DNA of 64,000 bases from Echinometra lucunter (GCA_029962745.1 CM057156.1:4304554-4368553), one strand, 5' to 3'. Positions 33,601 to 45,500 are shown, counted from the first letter of the stretch. The notes: generated from the letters alone by a model not told the origin. Numbers and translations are program-made.

Positions 33601-36600
33601 GATGATAAAGATGAGGATAATGATGGCGATATACACTTGTATAACACTTTATACTTCTTTCCTAAACGCTTTTCACGTAGGTATTATTGAATGAATGAAT
33701 TTATTACCAAAATTAACAAAAATCATAATAATACATACAATAATTCACAGTGATACATACATCTTGATAAAGGGAGCTAACAAATAGCATATGCTAATCG
33801 AGTTTAGCCCCACAAGTTGATTACATGAAATTAATAATTGTTATAACCATTCGATTGAAATTTAGATGATCTATGGATAAATTTTATATATACATTTTTA
33901 AAATAACACATATACAATATTTAGGCCTACAACATTAATAATAGTAAGAACTATGGCAAGAAGAAAAATAATGATGAAATCGAATATCAAGTGAGCTTAT
34001 GATAAATAGAAAATGAACAATAATGAATACATGAATATTCCTAAAATCAGATTTCAATTTGATATTCGTCAATCAAATGTTGCTGTAAGGCTCGTGCATA
34101 ACTTTTGCGACTAGTAATATTACTTAATTCTACTGGCAAATTATTCCATATAGACCAATTTCACAACGCAAGAGGGCAGCAGACTGTTCGACTCTGGTTC
34201 GACACAGTTCGACATACTGCGGTGGGCGCTCCAACTTTTATAGTACACAAGTCAATAGCGCGTTATGTACATTCGTTCGATTTTTTGTCTATTTTGACCA
34301 ACATATGCAGATTTCTTTTAATATTTGCAATGATAAATTGTCAGGGAAGTTCAGGTCGCAGCTGTGCCACAAATGCCACAAGAACTGGAGAAAGTTTAAA
34401 ATTGGAAGCTAACTGAGTGCGAAATTCACTCGCTTTTGACTCATGAAGCCTGTTTGTGTGAGAAGCCGTACTCCCTACACAGGTTTCCGTAAGCAATGTG
34501 AAGGAATTCGTCGCCAGTGGGTAAAAACATCAACAGAAGGGACTTTTAAGTCAAGAAACATTATCATTATGTACTTTGGCGTAAAATTTAATGAGTGAAA
34601 ACTTGACTTTGTAAACGGGGTAAGATTGAGGGCTCCCGTTTACTACGGCTTCTATGCTGCAATCGAACTTATACTGACAAAACTAAGTTGAAAAACTATC
34701 GAAAGTACAAAAATACATCATACCTTCATCTGTCAGATATGGCCATTGTCTTACCTCATGTACCCATGTATCCATGCTTTATTTTATTGATCTAGAATAA
34801 AGTAAATGGAACAATATTAGGGCATATCTCATATCTTACATTCATTTTGTACACAGAGCCAATCGCGGTCAGCGCGCTTGCCCACCGCAGCAATGGCGTC
34901 GCCGATAGAGGGCCAAATACATAAACCGGAGGTGAAATTGGTCTATACACTGGGAAATGATCAGAAACATCAACCTGGATGCATCCTGCCTGATTACCCG
35001 GTCTTCACTAAGCGGCCATATGTGACGCTTTCTAGCATAATAATAATTTATCCATTATATCAGGTCCCCATTAAAACCTGGGTAGATGGTGAAAAACATG
35101 GATTAATGCCTTTTCAAAAGACGTTATAGCTGTTATAGTACCAGGTTGGGATTCAAACCCTCAATCCTACGAAGCAGGTTATAAACCACTACATCACCAC
35201 TCCTCCACTCAATTGATTCCGTCCACCAGGTAAAACCAGTGCCCCAGTTGACATAAGAGCCTCATCAATTATATCTGGACTAACAGTTCACCCCTGCGAG
35301 GTCCCATTGGACACCAGGCAGCCTGGTATCTCCTTATTGCCATTCATGTTCAAAATTCATTCTCATTTTCATTGGTCAGGTGACGGCAATGCACCAGACA
35401 TCGACGAACCCGTGAATGCAAATGCCGAATACGTAGCCGTGATGAAGATGCAACGTGGTAACCACAAGATCCTTATGAGCACTGAGGTTCAAGCTGAGCG
35501 TAAAGACTCCAATCGGTCACCTCCTGGAAACTATGTGTGCATCAAAACAAAGAAAGCTGATCTTGTTGGGAAACCCCTTGCCAATTTCAACAGGTGACGT
35601 AATCATGTTCATGAGGTTGCAATGCCTCTCCATGCTCACACTGTGAACATGACGGACAAAGAAAGCGGACAAAATAAACAACCTCTCATTCTACCCTTCA
35701 CAATGGTTCTGGTAGTCAAAAGAACATCCCTTCACAGCTATTATGTTTAATCATGTAGTTCCAGGTGAATTTGCATGTGACACCTGTTCCACCTATTTTA
35801 GACAATAGCAGTGAAGGGATGTTTTTTTTGACTACCAGAACCATTGTGACGGGTAGAATGAGGGTTTGTTTATTTTGTCCGCTTTCTTTGTCCGTCATGT
35901 TCATAGTGTCAACCTTATAAGATCTATATGATTCCCCTCTCTTTTGAAAGATGGTAAACTTTTTCAAGCAATCAGTACGGTATCCTTATCCAGAATGATC
36001 TGATAAGCTAGGCTGGGATGGGGTGGGGGTGGGGTAAAGTGGAGGAAGAAAGCAAAAGGGAAATAAAATATCCGTATGAGATTTGAGGGTATAATCATCT
36101 ATGATGCTTGTGTCTTCTGCATTATTCGTTTCCCGTTTAGCCATTAAACATAACCGTATTACTGGATCGTCAATGGTGGATAGTCCCCTTATTTTTCTGT
36201 TTGATATTGTAACATACAATGTCATCATCATTTTAACAAAAAATTATTACCATTAAGGGTTAATGTAATGTATGATATATTCAAACGGTGACGTAGCGTG
36301 CATAGGTTCAGCACTGAAGAAGCACTTGAATTAAAGCGGGAACGGGGGAGGGGGAGAGGGGATCTTTATTGAAAAATAAAATGCGAGTATACCATGAGCA
36401 CGTCACCACCACTGAATGGGAAAGGGTACGGGGCGTCCTATATCGTCTTCTCTTCTCTCCATTCATTTCATTTCCCTCTAATTATCTTCGGGGGGTGGGT
36501 GGAGGGAGAGCACGTTGCTGTGTGCGTCTCTTTTAATAGCTTTGTTACTTTTTCATAATCCATTATCGTCCTGATACAGGTACAAGACATTGCAATGGTG

Positions 36601-36718
36601 GTCCCAGAACCAAATAGCTGGTATCCCTGAAGTAGTATTTGGTATGAGGGATGATAGCAGACATCTCATAACATCAGTCAAGACAATGAAAGTCGATGAG
36701 CTCCCGGGAAAAGCTCAG
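28833..36718 (+). CDS. DXO/Dom3Z/Rai1-like protein, incomplete copy C (4 exons seen)
   Basis: Exons 28833-29116, 32692-32896 (or to 32882), 35380-35593 and 36580-36718. Lengths 284, 214 and 139 equal those of copy B exons 1, 3 and 4. It shows the same active-site changes as B: GGKKFAHC (Glu to Ala), STEVQ (Asp to Gln), YVCIKT (Glu to Cys), while the RRG arginine, the Lys of IKT and the Gln of WWSQ are kept. Exons 5 and 6 are not visible after exon 4; the 500-N gap starts 93 bp downstream and may hold them. The obvious exon 2 donor (GTG|GTAAGT) lies 2 nt later than in copy B and puts exon 3 out of frame. A weaker donor (CACT|GTGTAA at 32883) or an extra exon would restore it. This could be a functional gene or a decaying copy. 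Confidence 0.8.
29202..29266. repeat. Small inverted repeat
   Basis: GAGCGTTTCATGAAGAGT...ACTCTTCATGAAACGTTCC, about 29-bp arms with a 5-bp loop; a tiny foldback in intron 1 of copy C. Confidence 0.85.
30155..30250 (+). mobile_element. SINE fragment with V-domain-like motif
   Basis: TTTTTGGCAAGACATTAATC then CACTCTCGACCCAGGTGAAT, matching the interrupted SINE at 19605. Confidence 0.5.
30335..30480. repeat. ATT/ATC microsatellite
   Basis: (ATT)n passing into (ATC)n. Confidence 0.97.
30573..30850 (-). mobile_element. SINE, minus orientation, with (AAT)n tail
   Basis: (AAT)n at 30573-30688, then TTTATATAGCGCCTAATAC, GGTACCCATTTACTACACCT and GGGTTGAGAGTGACAAACG. Same family as 48640-48975. Confidence 0.65.
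31207..31216. promoter_or_regulatory. kappaB-type decamer GGAATTCCCC
   Basis: Exact decamer within intron 1 of copy C. Confidence 0.35.
31645..32615. repeat. 19-bp minisatellite (about 50 units)
   Basis: Unit AGGATACCAGTGCCCCAAT with variants (GTCCCAAT, GTGCCCAAAT). The array ends about 75 bp before exon 2 of copy C. Because 19 is not a multiple of 3 and the unit has no stop on the minus strand, long minus-strand frames appear; they are artefacts. Confidence 0.97.
32692..32896 (+). CDS. DXO-like copy C, exon 2
   Basis: Acceptor catcaatag; encodes VDFVGRRGVFSRLLRASES and YGGKKFAHCVTAV. Best donor GTG|GTAAGT gives 205 nt against 203 in copy B, shifting the phase; GTGTAA at 32883 gives 191 nt in frame. 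Confidence 0.78.
33685..34154 (-). pseudogene. LINE remnant: RT C-terminus and 3' UTR
   Basis: Minus strand from 34154: WNNLPVELSNITSRKSYARA, then LQQHLIDEYQIEI and stop at 34047-34049, the usual WN.LP...F...L end of CR1/L2-like RTs. The 3' UTR runs to the tail AATTCATTCATTCAAT near 33690. Confidence 0.65.
34892..35035 (+). other. Unassigned open segment after an acceptor-like site
   Basis: After ttgtacacag (34846-34855) the sequence is unusually G+C-rich and encodes MASPIEGQIHKPEVKLVYTL and PDYPVFTKRPYV before merging into a SINE. I do not recognise it. It starts MAS like the DXO-like exons but is otherwise unlike them. It could be an extra exon of copy C, a captured gene fragment, or chance. 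Confidence 0.25.
35036..35215 (-). mobile_element. SINE, minus orientation
   Basis: ACCTGGGTAGATGGTGAAAA, TTTTCAAAAGACGTTATAGC, GGGATTCAAACCCTCAATCC. It parallels 48780-48970. Confidence 0.6.
35380..35593 (+). CDS. DXO-like copy C, exon 3
   Basis: Acceptor cattggtcag, phase 1 in, phase 2 out at AG|GTGACG. Encodes DGNAPDIDEPVNANAEYVAV, STEVQAERKDSN, YVCIKTKKADL. Confidence 0.86.
35637..35911. mobile_element. Foldback MITE with arms of about 100 bp
   Basis: CACTGTGAACATGACGGACA...TGGTTCTGGTAGTCAAAAGA is mirrored by TTTTGACTACCAGAACCAT...TGTCCGTCATGTTCATAGTG. It sits in intron 3 of copy C. Confidence 0.88.
36580..36718 (+). CDS. DXO-like copy C, exon 4
   Basis: Acceptor cctgatacag, 139 nt, donor CAG|GTAAAA. 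Encodes YKTLQWWSQNQIAGIPEVVF and TSVKTMKVDELPGKAQ. Confidence 0.86.
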
Positions 36719-36811
36719 GTAAAATTTCCTAGGCCCAGGTCTTTCCTTCATCTTTCTCTTTGTCATATGTTTCTTATTTTATCGTTCTCCACTATCGCCT
36801 CTTCTTCTTCA

Positions 36812-37311
36812 NNNNNNNNNNNNNNNNNNNNNNNNNNNNNNNNNNNNNNNNNNNNNNNNNNNNNNNNNNNNNNNNNNNNNNNNNNNNNNNNNNNNNNNNN
36901 NNNNNNNNNNNNNNNNNNNNNNNNNNNNNNNNNNNNNNNNNNNNNNNNNNNNNNNNNNNNNNNNNNNNNNNNNNNNNNNNNNNNNNNNNNNNNNNNNNNN
37001 NNNNNNNNNNNNNNNNNNNNNNNNNNNNNNNNNNNNNNNNNNNNNNNNNNNNNNNNNNNNNNNNNNNNNNNNNNNNNNNNNNNNNNNNNNNNNNNNNNNN
37101 NNNNNNNNNNNNNNNNNNNNNNNNNNNNNNNNNNNNNNNNNNNNNNNNNNNNNNNNNNNNNNNNNNNNNNNNNNNNNNNNNNNNNNNNNNNNNNNNNNNN
37201 NNNNNNNNNNNNNNNNNNNNNNNNNNNNNNNNNNNNNNNNNNNNNNNNNNNNNNNNNNNNNNNNNNNNNNNNNNNNNNNNNNNNNNNNNNNNNNNNNNNN
37301 NNNNNNNNNNN
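36812..37311. other. Assembly gap (500 N)
   Basis: Exactly 500 N, 93 bp after exon 4 of copy C. Confidence 0.99.
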
Positions 37312-37550
37312 CTCCTCATCACTCTCCCTCTCCTCATCACTCTCCCTCTCCTCATCACTCTCCCTCTCTTCACCACTCTCCCTCTCCTCATCACTCTCCC
37401 TCTCTTCACCACTCTCCCTCTCCTCATCACTCTCCCTCTCTTCACCACTCTCCCTCTCCTCATCACTCTCCCTCTCCTTATCACTATCCCTATCCTTGTC
37501 ACTGTCCCTTCCCTCATCACTGTCCATTTCATCACTATCCCTCTCTTCAT
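37312..37550. repeat. 18-bp minisatellite CTCCTCATCACTCTCCCT
   Basis: About 13 units abutting the gap. It can be read as Glu/Ser/Asp-rich or Ser/Leu-rich peptides, but nothing indicates coding. Confidence 0.97.
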
Positions 37551-38301
37551 CACTTGTGGACCCCTTTGAAAATCAACTTCTGTTGAAAGGGCTTTCCATC
37601 CTTTTTGAGGAAATAAATATATAAAATAAATTTTAAAAAAAAAACTATCCCTCTCCTAGCCACTCATCTCGCTCTTCCTTGCTGTCCCTCTCCTCATCAT
37701 TACCTAATTAACAAATAAAAAAAAATCACCTGCAAGGGGTCCGGGCATAGACTTTGAATGAGGGGTGGGGAATGTCTCCTACCCTCTAAAATCCACCACT
37801 GACTACAGTGTTGTCTATCCACCCCCCCCCCCCCCTACACTAGCCAACGATGTATTATGCATTCATATGCCTACACTGTATCAACACACTTCATATTCAT
37901 GGTAGGCTTGGTAGAGCATCAAACATCAAAATGAACAATGAAGGATAAAAAAGAACCACCACACTACTTGAAATGTGGAATTATATACATTTAATATGTT
38001 ACACAATATATCTCTGCATTCTTGAGCTCAATTGATGATACACATTCTCTGCCATACTCCAATGGTCAGAAAGAAATAAAGAATATGGCACAATTGATGC
38101 ATTTTCTCTTCTTTTAACAGGGTCATAGAAGGGGACATTAGTAATAATTTGTTTATCAGCACATGCATGTAAATGTAACTACCAACTGGTCTTACACAAT
38201 AGGATGATCAAATAAAGAGTATACAGATGAAGATACACTGCCAAGTTGAAACAGGGAAAAGAGAGAGGCACCAGTAACGCAACAGAAAAGAAATAGATGT
38301 G

Positions 38302-38492
38302 CAGTCAAACCTGCTTTAGCGACCACCTGTGTGTAAGGACCACCTGTCTATAAAGACTGCATTTTACATTTCCCTTGAATGTGGTTTCTCATCAGAGCAT
38401 ATACTAAAGGAAACCTGTCCATAAAGACCACCTGCCTATAAAGACCACTCAAGGCAGACAAGAAGAGTGGTCTTTATACACAGGTTTCACTG
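38302..38492. mobile_element. MITE, TIR CAGT(C/G)AAACCTG
   Basis: Left end CAGTCAAACCTGCTTTAGCG; right end TTATACACAGGTTTCACTG. Internal GACCACCT(G/A)TCTATAAAGAC repeats. Confidence 0.6.
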
Positions 38493-40403
38493 TTACATGT
38501 AAATCTTTTTTTTAAAAGCATACAACCCATCTTGGATATAAACACATGTATTTTGGTTAACTGTCTTCTGTGCTTCCAATTTTCAATTTACGGGTACAGA
38601 TGTAGTACTTTGAAATTTACAACATGCAGTGAGCCAAATCCAAGGTATTCATTCACTACCAATCAGGTAATGTCAGTATTTCTAGCTGGGGTCATATTAC
38701 AAAATACAAAGAAAGTGGTAGTTTCATTCTTTACTATCAGTTTCAAAACCCATTTTTGGGAATGTACAGGAAAGGCCAAATGTATCTGATTTCCCCATGT
38801 TATTTAGAAATTGATAAGTTACAAGGTATGATAATGATCAGTTATGATCATGAAATGCAATGTGGCATACTACACAAGAACTATACGTGTAGCATTCTCT
38901 TGAGAAAAATGAACTAGTCACTTTACTTTCATGGAAACTTAATTTTGAGAAGAAAAAAAAAATTCTACATGCCTAGGCCTTTTGTGCCCAAGATAAACCA
39001 TTTTGTATCAAGACATACAAAAAGAAATGAGACAATGTCACTAGCTCAACAGCCCATGTAAAAATCTATTTCAATCTCTGGGAAATAGAAAGAAAAGAAG
39101 TTTATACAATGCTAATTTTTTTCTTCTAAAAATAATCCTGACATCACAATAAACAACAACTCTTCAGTAAAATATACATTCTTAATTTCTTATATTTTTC
39201 ACACTACATGAAGTACTCCATACCCTTTGTCATATATGGCAATGCCTGTACAAAACTATACAGATTTCATTCAATGTGCATGTAATTGTGAATTGGGTAT
39301 GTATCGAGGATTTAGGGAAATACAGTTGTCTCCTCCTGTTCTCCTTTACAAAAATCAAGTAAGTCAACTAATGAAAATGAAAATACATCCGATTCTACAA
39401 GCAGATAAATCACAGTTACATGTATACAGTTAGTAAATATGCTAACATCAATGCATAATTGCATATATACATGCAATCACAGCCCTGTTGCATAAAACTT
39501 ACCAAACTCTGCCATCAATGGTAACTATTGTTAACATTGCTCAACAGCCAATCAAATTCAAGGCTTTCCATGGAAGTTACCAATGATGGTAAAGTTACCA
39601 ATACCGTCAATGGTAAGTATATGTAACGGGACCATGGTGTCTTTTTGTGCTGAAAACTACACTAGTATAATAATATACAAAGCTTGGAAATTTACCCTTT
39701 AAAGCCTTTAGTTCAGATTAACAACAGCAAAGTTCATTATGATTTGGTATGATGTCAAAAAGACAGGAATAAAGGGGTTTTATTCCCCTGTGTAACAGTA
39801 AATCCATGTATGAAAGGCCCACACGGTTATTTTTCTGTGTGTATCACTGATTACATTGCCTGTAAAAGTCAAGCAAATCTGTGGTCACAATGACTTCATA
39901 TGCACAAGAATATTATTTTGCAATAAGTATAAATCTTGTTCTCCTTAATTGTGCAGAGTTTTCTTAAAGACAGAGTAAAATGGTTTCCCAACTGAAAACT
40001 GGCAACAATTATTCTTTTCTTCCAACTCCCTCATCGCTCGAAAAAAAGGGCAAAGATTTCCTCCTTAAATTGGCAATTATTCTTTTCTTCCTACTCCTGC
40101 ATTGTTACGAAAAAAGGGTAAAGAACATAGCTCTTGTGGATGAAAATGCTAAATTTGACACAAAAATTGCCAATTGGTACATGAAAATAGTGAAGACATA
40201 TTTTTCAATACACTGCCAAGTTAGACAATTGAATGATTCCTTACACGAAATCGCTCTTACATGTATTTGAGGCAGCACAGCATACTGCATTGGAAACGGA
40301 CTTAAAATTATCAGTGAGTTTTCCACTTTCTGCTCATGTATAATATATAATTCCTTGCATTCTGGATCAAAAGGTGCATGTAACAATCCCCTAAAGTGTC
40401 ACT

Positions 40404-40916
40404 CCCCGCTTTCAGATGTACCAACATATCGTTTATTATACGACGTATGGATATACGACGTATTGATATGAAGACCTTTCAGACGCAACGCCCTGTTATC
40501 CGATAATCGTATAAGAGCATTCAGATGTTCCTCGCACTCAGATGAACTTTCATAGCAAGCTCATGAATATGTACGAGTCCCTTGTGCAGTATGAACTTCA
40601 CGCAGGCTTTTGCGCTTCGTGTTTGTGTTGCGCGCGTTGTGCTGGACTCATAGTAGTGTAGAGGTTGGGCCCTAAACGCGCGTTGCAAATAAGTCCCGCC
40701 CACTTATACGACGTACGGATATGAGAGCATTCAGACGTGAATTTACATTGTATGGATATAGAATAATCGTACCAAACCATCGATTTGATATACGTCGTAT
40801 ATTCAAACGACGTATCAATATAAGAGCATTCAGACGCTAAAAAACGTCCTATATCCATACGTCCTATATCCATACGTCGTATATCGATACGAGAACTCTC
40901 TCGTCTGAAAGCGGGG
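40404..40916. mobile_element. Foldback-like element rich in TACGACGTAT subrepeats
   Basis: Ends CCCCGCTTTCAGATG and CGTCTGAAAGCGGGG are inverted. Inside, TATACGACGTATGGATAT-type palindromic units and GAGCATTCAGACG phrases recur in both orientations. No ORF recognised. Confidence 0.65.
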
Positions 40917-42349
40917 TATAAAAAGGAGACACTGTGCCGCTACGAGTTAAAGATCTAGATATTGATCATATATTCATATGATGCCGTGTTTGGTACCCTG
41001 GGGTACCAACTAAAAATTCACCATTTTGCTGAATTATTGAATTTTTTTTAGCACTGTACCCTGGTTACCAAAATCATGTGTAAGTAATTTTTTAGTGATG
41101 TATTCAAGGAGATTTTAAGGAATTTAAAAAATCTGTCATACATCATCATAGAAAGGAAAATTGACTTTGGGATCATTATCACTGATTGTGATATAAGTCG
41201 CCTGATGGATGCGAAATGGCAATACGCAATGTCGTACTACAGGTTATGACAGTGCCCCGGGTTACAGCATGCTGAATCATATAAACATCCATGTAATCAC
41301 AAAAGGCTTAATGTGACAATAATAGTATCATGCATGTACAATAAACAGACTCATCCCCCTCTACCCCAAGTGCTCCTACAAGGCCTCCCCCCCTACCCCC
41401 CCCCCCCCCCCCCCACCCGACAGCCAAGTCAGATCCTACATGTACATGACTTCTACTGTTGTATGGCTGAAAGTTACTCAGCAATGCATTGTTTCTTCAT
41501 CATACATGTGGTGTAGTTCTTAATTTCATAATCTGCATAGTCAGTGTATTTGTTTCAAGGATAAGCTACATGTAAATTTTGAAATATCAAACCTTAACAA
41601 ATTTATTTACATGTAGGTTGGTAAATTACACTACATATCCAGGCAGTTCATGCACTGTGCACATGGTTAAATGGCCATTTATCATACATGTAGTAAGATG
41701 CAAACTGTTTAGAGGCAGTTGAGAACTTGCGATACATTGCCCTTTTCAAAGGTGTGAATGTGAAGCATCAATTTCTCTTGAACCCACTGTATTGTCACCA
41801 GTCTTTTTGCTATGTCCAAACAAAATTTTGACAGACAGACAATTTAAAAAAGGTTTTAACTTAAAAGTTAAAGCACCTTTTAAACCAACATACCAAGATA
41901 ACCCTTCCACTAATTTAGTTATACTAAAATTAAGGCCAACCACAGCTCTCTTCATTCAAATCATTAAATGAAAAGCTTTTATTCTTTGCTATTTAACAAA
42001 GTATACATTCCCATCATTAGTTAAAAAAAAAAAAAAAAAAAAAACATAATTCTCTTGAACCATCAATCTTACAAGCTTCTGAAGGCATAGATCTTTATAT
42101 GAGGGCTACTGAACATGTGCAAGACCAATTAATCCCATACACACACACACAAAAAAAAAATGATCATGAGATGTGGGATTAACTTTTACAATGTGCCCTA
42201 TACTTTTTCTATTTTAATCTATTTACAGATATGTTTTTGTCCTATTTGAAATCATTTGTGATATAATTGCTTTCTTCATCTATCTCTCTGTAAGAGTGGT
42301 GATTACTACAAATGGTTAACACTGTTTTACATAATTGCACCTTTCCCTG

Positions 42350-42535
42350 TTAGACGGCTAACTTGCTGATCTCTGTTGATTGCTTTCTGTGATGGATGGA
42401 GTCAGGTGTTGGGATAGCTTCACCGGTTGGCTTGGGAGGTTGAGGGATGCCGCTTGGTTTACCGCTCGGTGGACGCATCTTCAACTTGCCAGACTGCTTG
42501 GCCATGTTATAGTCACCAGAGTCAAAGTATTTCAT
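42350..42535 (-). CDS. ENSA: ENSA/ARPP19-like exon 3
   Basis: Acceptor ttacttgcag; encodes MKYFDSGDYNMAKQSGKLKM and the PKA-type RKQS; TAA at 42350-42352. Confidence 0.93.
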   Translation of the reverse strand: MKYFDSGDYNMAKQSGKLKMRPPSGKPSGIPQPPKPTGEAIPTPDSIHHRKQSTEISKLAV

Positions 42536-45500
42536 CTGCAAGTAATTACAAGAGATGGTAATAACATGAATTTATAATACTTCTAAATCAAGGGCAGACA
42601 GCGTTAGCCTACATGTACATGTACATGTGCAGCCATCTCGGGCTCCCTGAACAGATCTTCTATCCAAACCAATATACCTAACCAAGGAGTTATTACAAAC
42701 AATCCTTGATCTAACATGGCTGTTACCAATTCTTGAGTATGCAAAAGTCCAGCATCTGTTTTTTACATACACAACCACACATGTAGGTAACTCAGCCTCT
42801 TCTTCAGTGACCTTGCTTTGATTCCCAAAGAGTAAGAGGGTGGCAGAAATTCTGTCACATGCAATGACCAGCTAGTCTTAATCTCCTCTGATAAATTTTA
42901 CTCATTCTCTTGGCACTTGGCAGATATTAGCATACACCTGTAGAGGTTCAAAAATAATGTACACATTCATGTACTCTAACCATTTGATCAAGAAAAACTA
43001 CAAGGGTATCAATTACGCATGGACGGTAACAAGTCAAAGATAAACCATAGTAACTGCATTGAATTTTTTAAAAGACGATGCAATGAAAAAGGGAAAGCAA
43101 AGAAATAGATGAGGAACCATAGGGTGTTTTTTTTTGGGGGGGAGGGGGATAAGAACACAGGAGATAACCTACAAGGATGTATGATGTAAAGTATGAATGA
43201 AAGACCGAATCATGGGAGAGGGTATAGCAAGATGAAAGAGAATAATGTGAGAAAAGAAAGCAAAAAGAAGAGAGAAAAACAGAAGAAATAAATAATAAGT
43301 GTATGTTGAATTCATACCTATCAGAGAATGAATTTAAGAAGTAAAGGAGGGGGGGGGGGGAGCTCCAGGGAGTATTGGATTACTTGTTTGGACAATGACA
43401 TCAGTAACCCCACACAGGCAGTGACATATTTCCCATTTGAACCCACACCTGAGTACATGCAGCTGCTAACAGAGCAATTACTCCCCATTTTCATAAAAAT
43501 ACTTACCCCTTTGTTCAGCCTCTTTTGCAGGAATTGTGATCCTCCTGGCTTAGACAGACCTCCAAACTTTGCCTTTAGCTTAGCCTCTTCCATTTGCTCT
43601 ATGGACTAAAAGAAAGAAGATATTAAGACTTAAAGACATTCAGTCGTGGGTTTTCATGGGGAGTGAATCATAATTTGCTAACACCAGACTTTGTGAAAAG
43701 CACTGGAAATACCCGTAATAGAGCTACATTTCTGGAGCACAGCAAAACAAGCTGTCCCACCATAAACATTCTTCAGCCTGCTTCGGGCATTCTCGGGCCA
43801 GGGAAAGTGAGATAATGACTTTGCCATATGGGGCATAGGGTGGAATATACAGAGCATTACATAAGGTCTGTTGGTCATAAAACTCATAGTGATGGGCAAC
43901 ACCTGTTACTGGGTAAGCACCCATGGTGTCAAATTCCCCATGAAAGCCCATGACTGAGTGTCTTTAAAGAGTTAAACAATATCGATATGTGACATGATCA
44001 CACTTCTCTTCACGTATTAATCTTAAATTAAGGATTAAAAGGTCAAGGTTGGGGGGGGGGGGGGAAATGATGACTGTGAAGCTCACACAAGAGCTAGGGA
44101 AAACTACTTGCCCCCTTATATTTTATTTGTATATCAGTGCAAGGTTATTCATAATTATATTCCACATACTAAGAATCTTGCTGTAGGATTGGTCAAAACT
44201 CAATCACATGATTAAGTGTAGTTTCCTCATCAATCATCACCCGATAAGAAAAATTCGTCAACTCGCAGTGATGGAGCTTTTGTATTTCGCTGATCACTTC
44301 AGTCTATAGTGTCACAATACGTTATCAGCATGGTTCTCGCCAGTACATAACACCCATGTATCCAGTACCATGCGTGGCAACAAGGGTAAAAAATATTGGA
44401 GTATATATTCCTAACAATAATGATAAATGTCACAAATTGTTTTGCTTTTTTGGCAATGTATTTTTACTTTTATGCCACTGGTAGACAACTCCTGCTTACC
44501 AAGAAGTATTTTTCATCCTTTTACTATAGCATATACTGCCGCCACACCTAAATTTAGGTGTTATTCCGTAAAACTTCCGAAACTTTCATGCTTTGCGCAG
44601 AGTGGGAACCGTGTGTGGATTTTTTTCTATTGAGAACCCTGGTTATCAGTTATTTTCAGAACGTGCGAAATAAAAGTGCGTTGCCACTCTGATTTTTTGT
44701 TCCATTTTTCTCTATCACATGCAAGGATAAAATTCTTTTGTGACGTCACAATTAGCTTGCGCAAGCTCATATGGCCAGCTGACGTGATGTGTACGTGTAC
44801 GTATTTCTCGTAGAGAAGTGAATCTAACATTATTACAGGGTTGTTCATTTTCTTTCTAGAATGACTGGCCTGCAGATGAGGAATATAAAGCAAATAATCA
44901 CCTTTTGGTTTAAGGTGACGAGACAAACTATCACTTCCTCTGCGATCTGGATGTATATATGTACACACTATCTTTCCTCAGCTTTGCTTCAGAAAAATAG
45001 CTACATCAAGATCGCCTCCGAAGTGATAGTTTGTCCATCACCTTCAGGCTTCACCAACGGTGATTATTTGCTTACCCACTCACACGATATAGGTCTATAC
45101 ACTAATACAGGCATGATTATCAAGGTGATTGAGATCCAAGAGAAGAAAAGTATGGACATTTTCATCCTACAGCCCCCCCCCCCCAAAAAAAAAAATAATA
45201 AAAATTTTTTAAAAATCCCAGAATTTTGCTATTGTGGTTATCTTTATCTTCAACTTCGAGGTTAATCATCGCAGAAGTTTCCACAGCCCAGCATACAAAT
45301 GCTGCCCTGTGTGTTTATAACCTTGCGTATATGATTGTGTGAGTGACCATCTACATGTATGGGCGTATGGGGAATTACATCATCATCTCCTGCATCTCTT
45401 CTAACTGATAGAGGCATCGTTTTTTTTTTAGTTTTTAATCAAATTAAGGCTCTGGGGCCCGTGGTATAAAACTTACTATAATAAAAACTTTGCTATTATC

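Larger units (their letters stand above)
37551..42349. other. Region 3' of both copy C and the endosulfine gene; repeats only
   Basis: No exon recognised. Exons 5 and 6 of copy C were looked for and not seen. Some of this may be 3' UTR of the minus-strand endosulfine gene. Contains elements at 38302 and 40404, a TTGCATAAAACTTACC-type repeat at 39480-39630 (related to 45460-45560), and poly-C runs near 37818 and 41397. Confidence 0.5.

Noticed and set aside
34105..34416. 103-aa plus-strand ORF
   Set aside because: Antisense of a LINE RT remnant and unsupported beyond it.
36590..37624. 254-344 aa ORFs with X runs and Ser/Leu or Glu/Ser repeats
   Set aside because: The first part is exon 4 of copy C; the rest is gap plus an 18-bp minisatellite.
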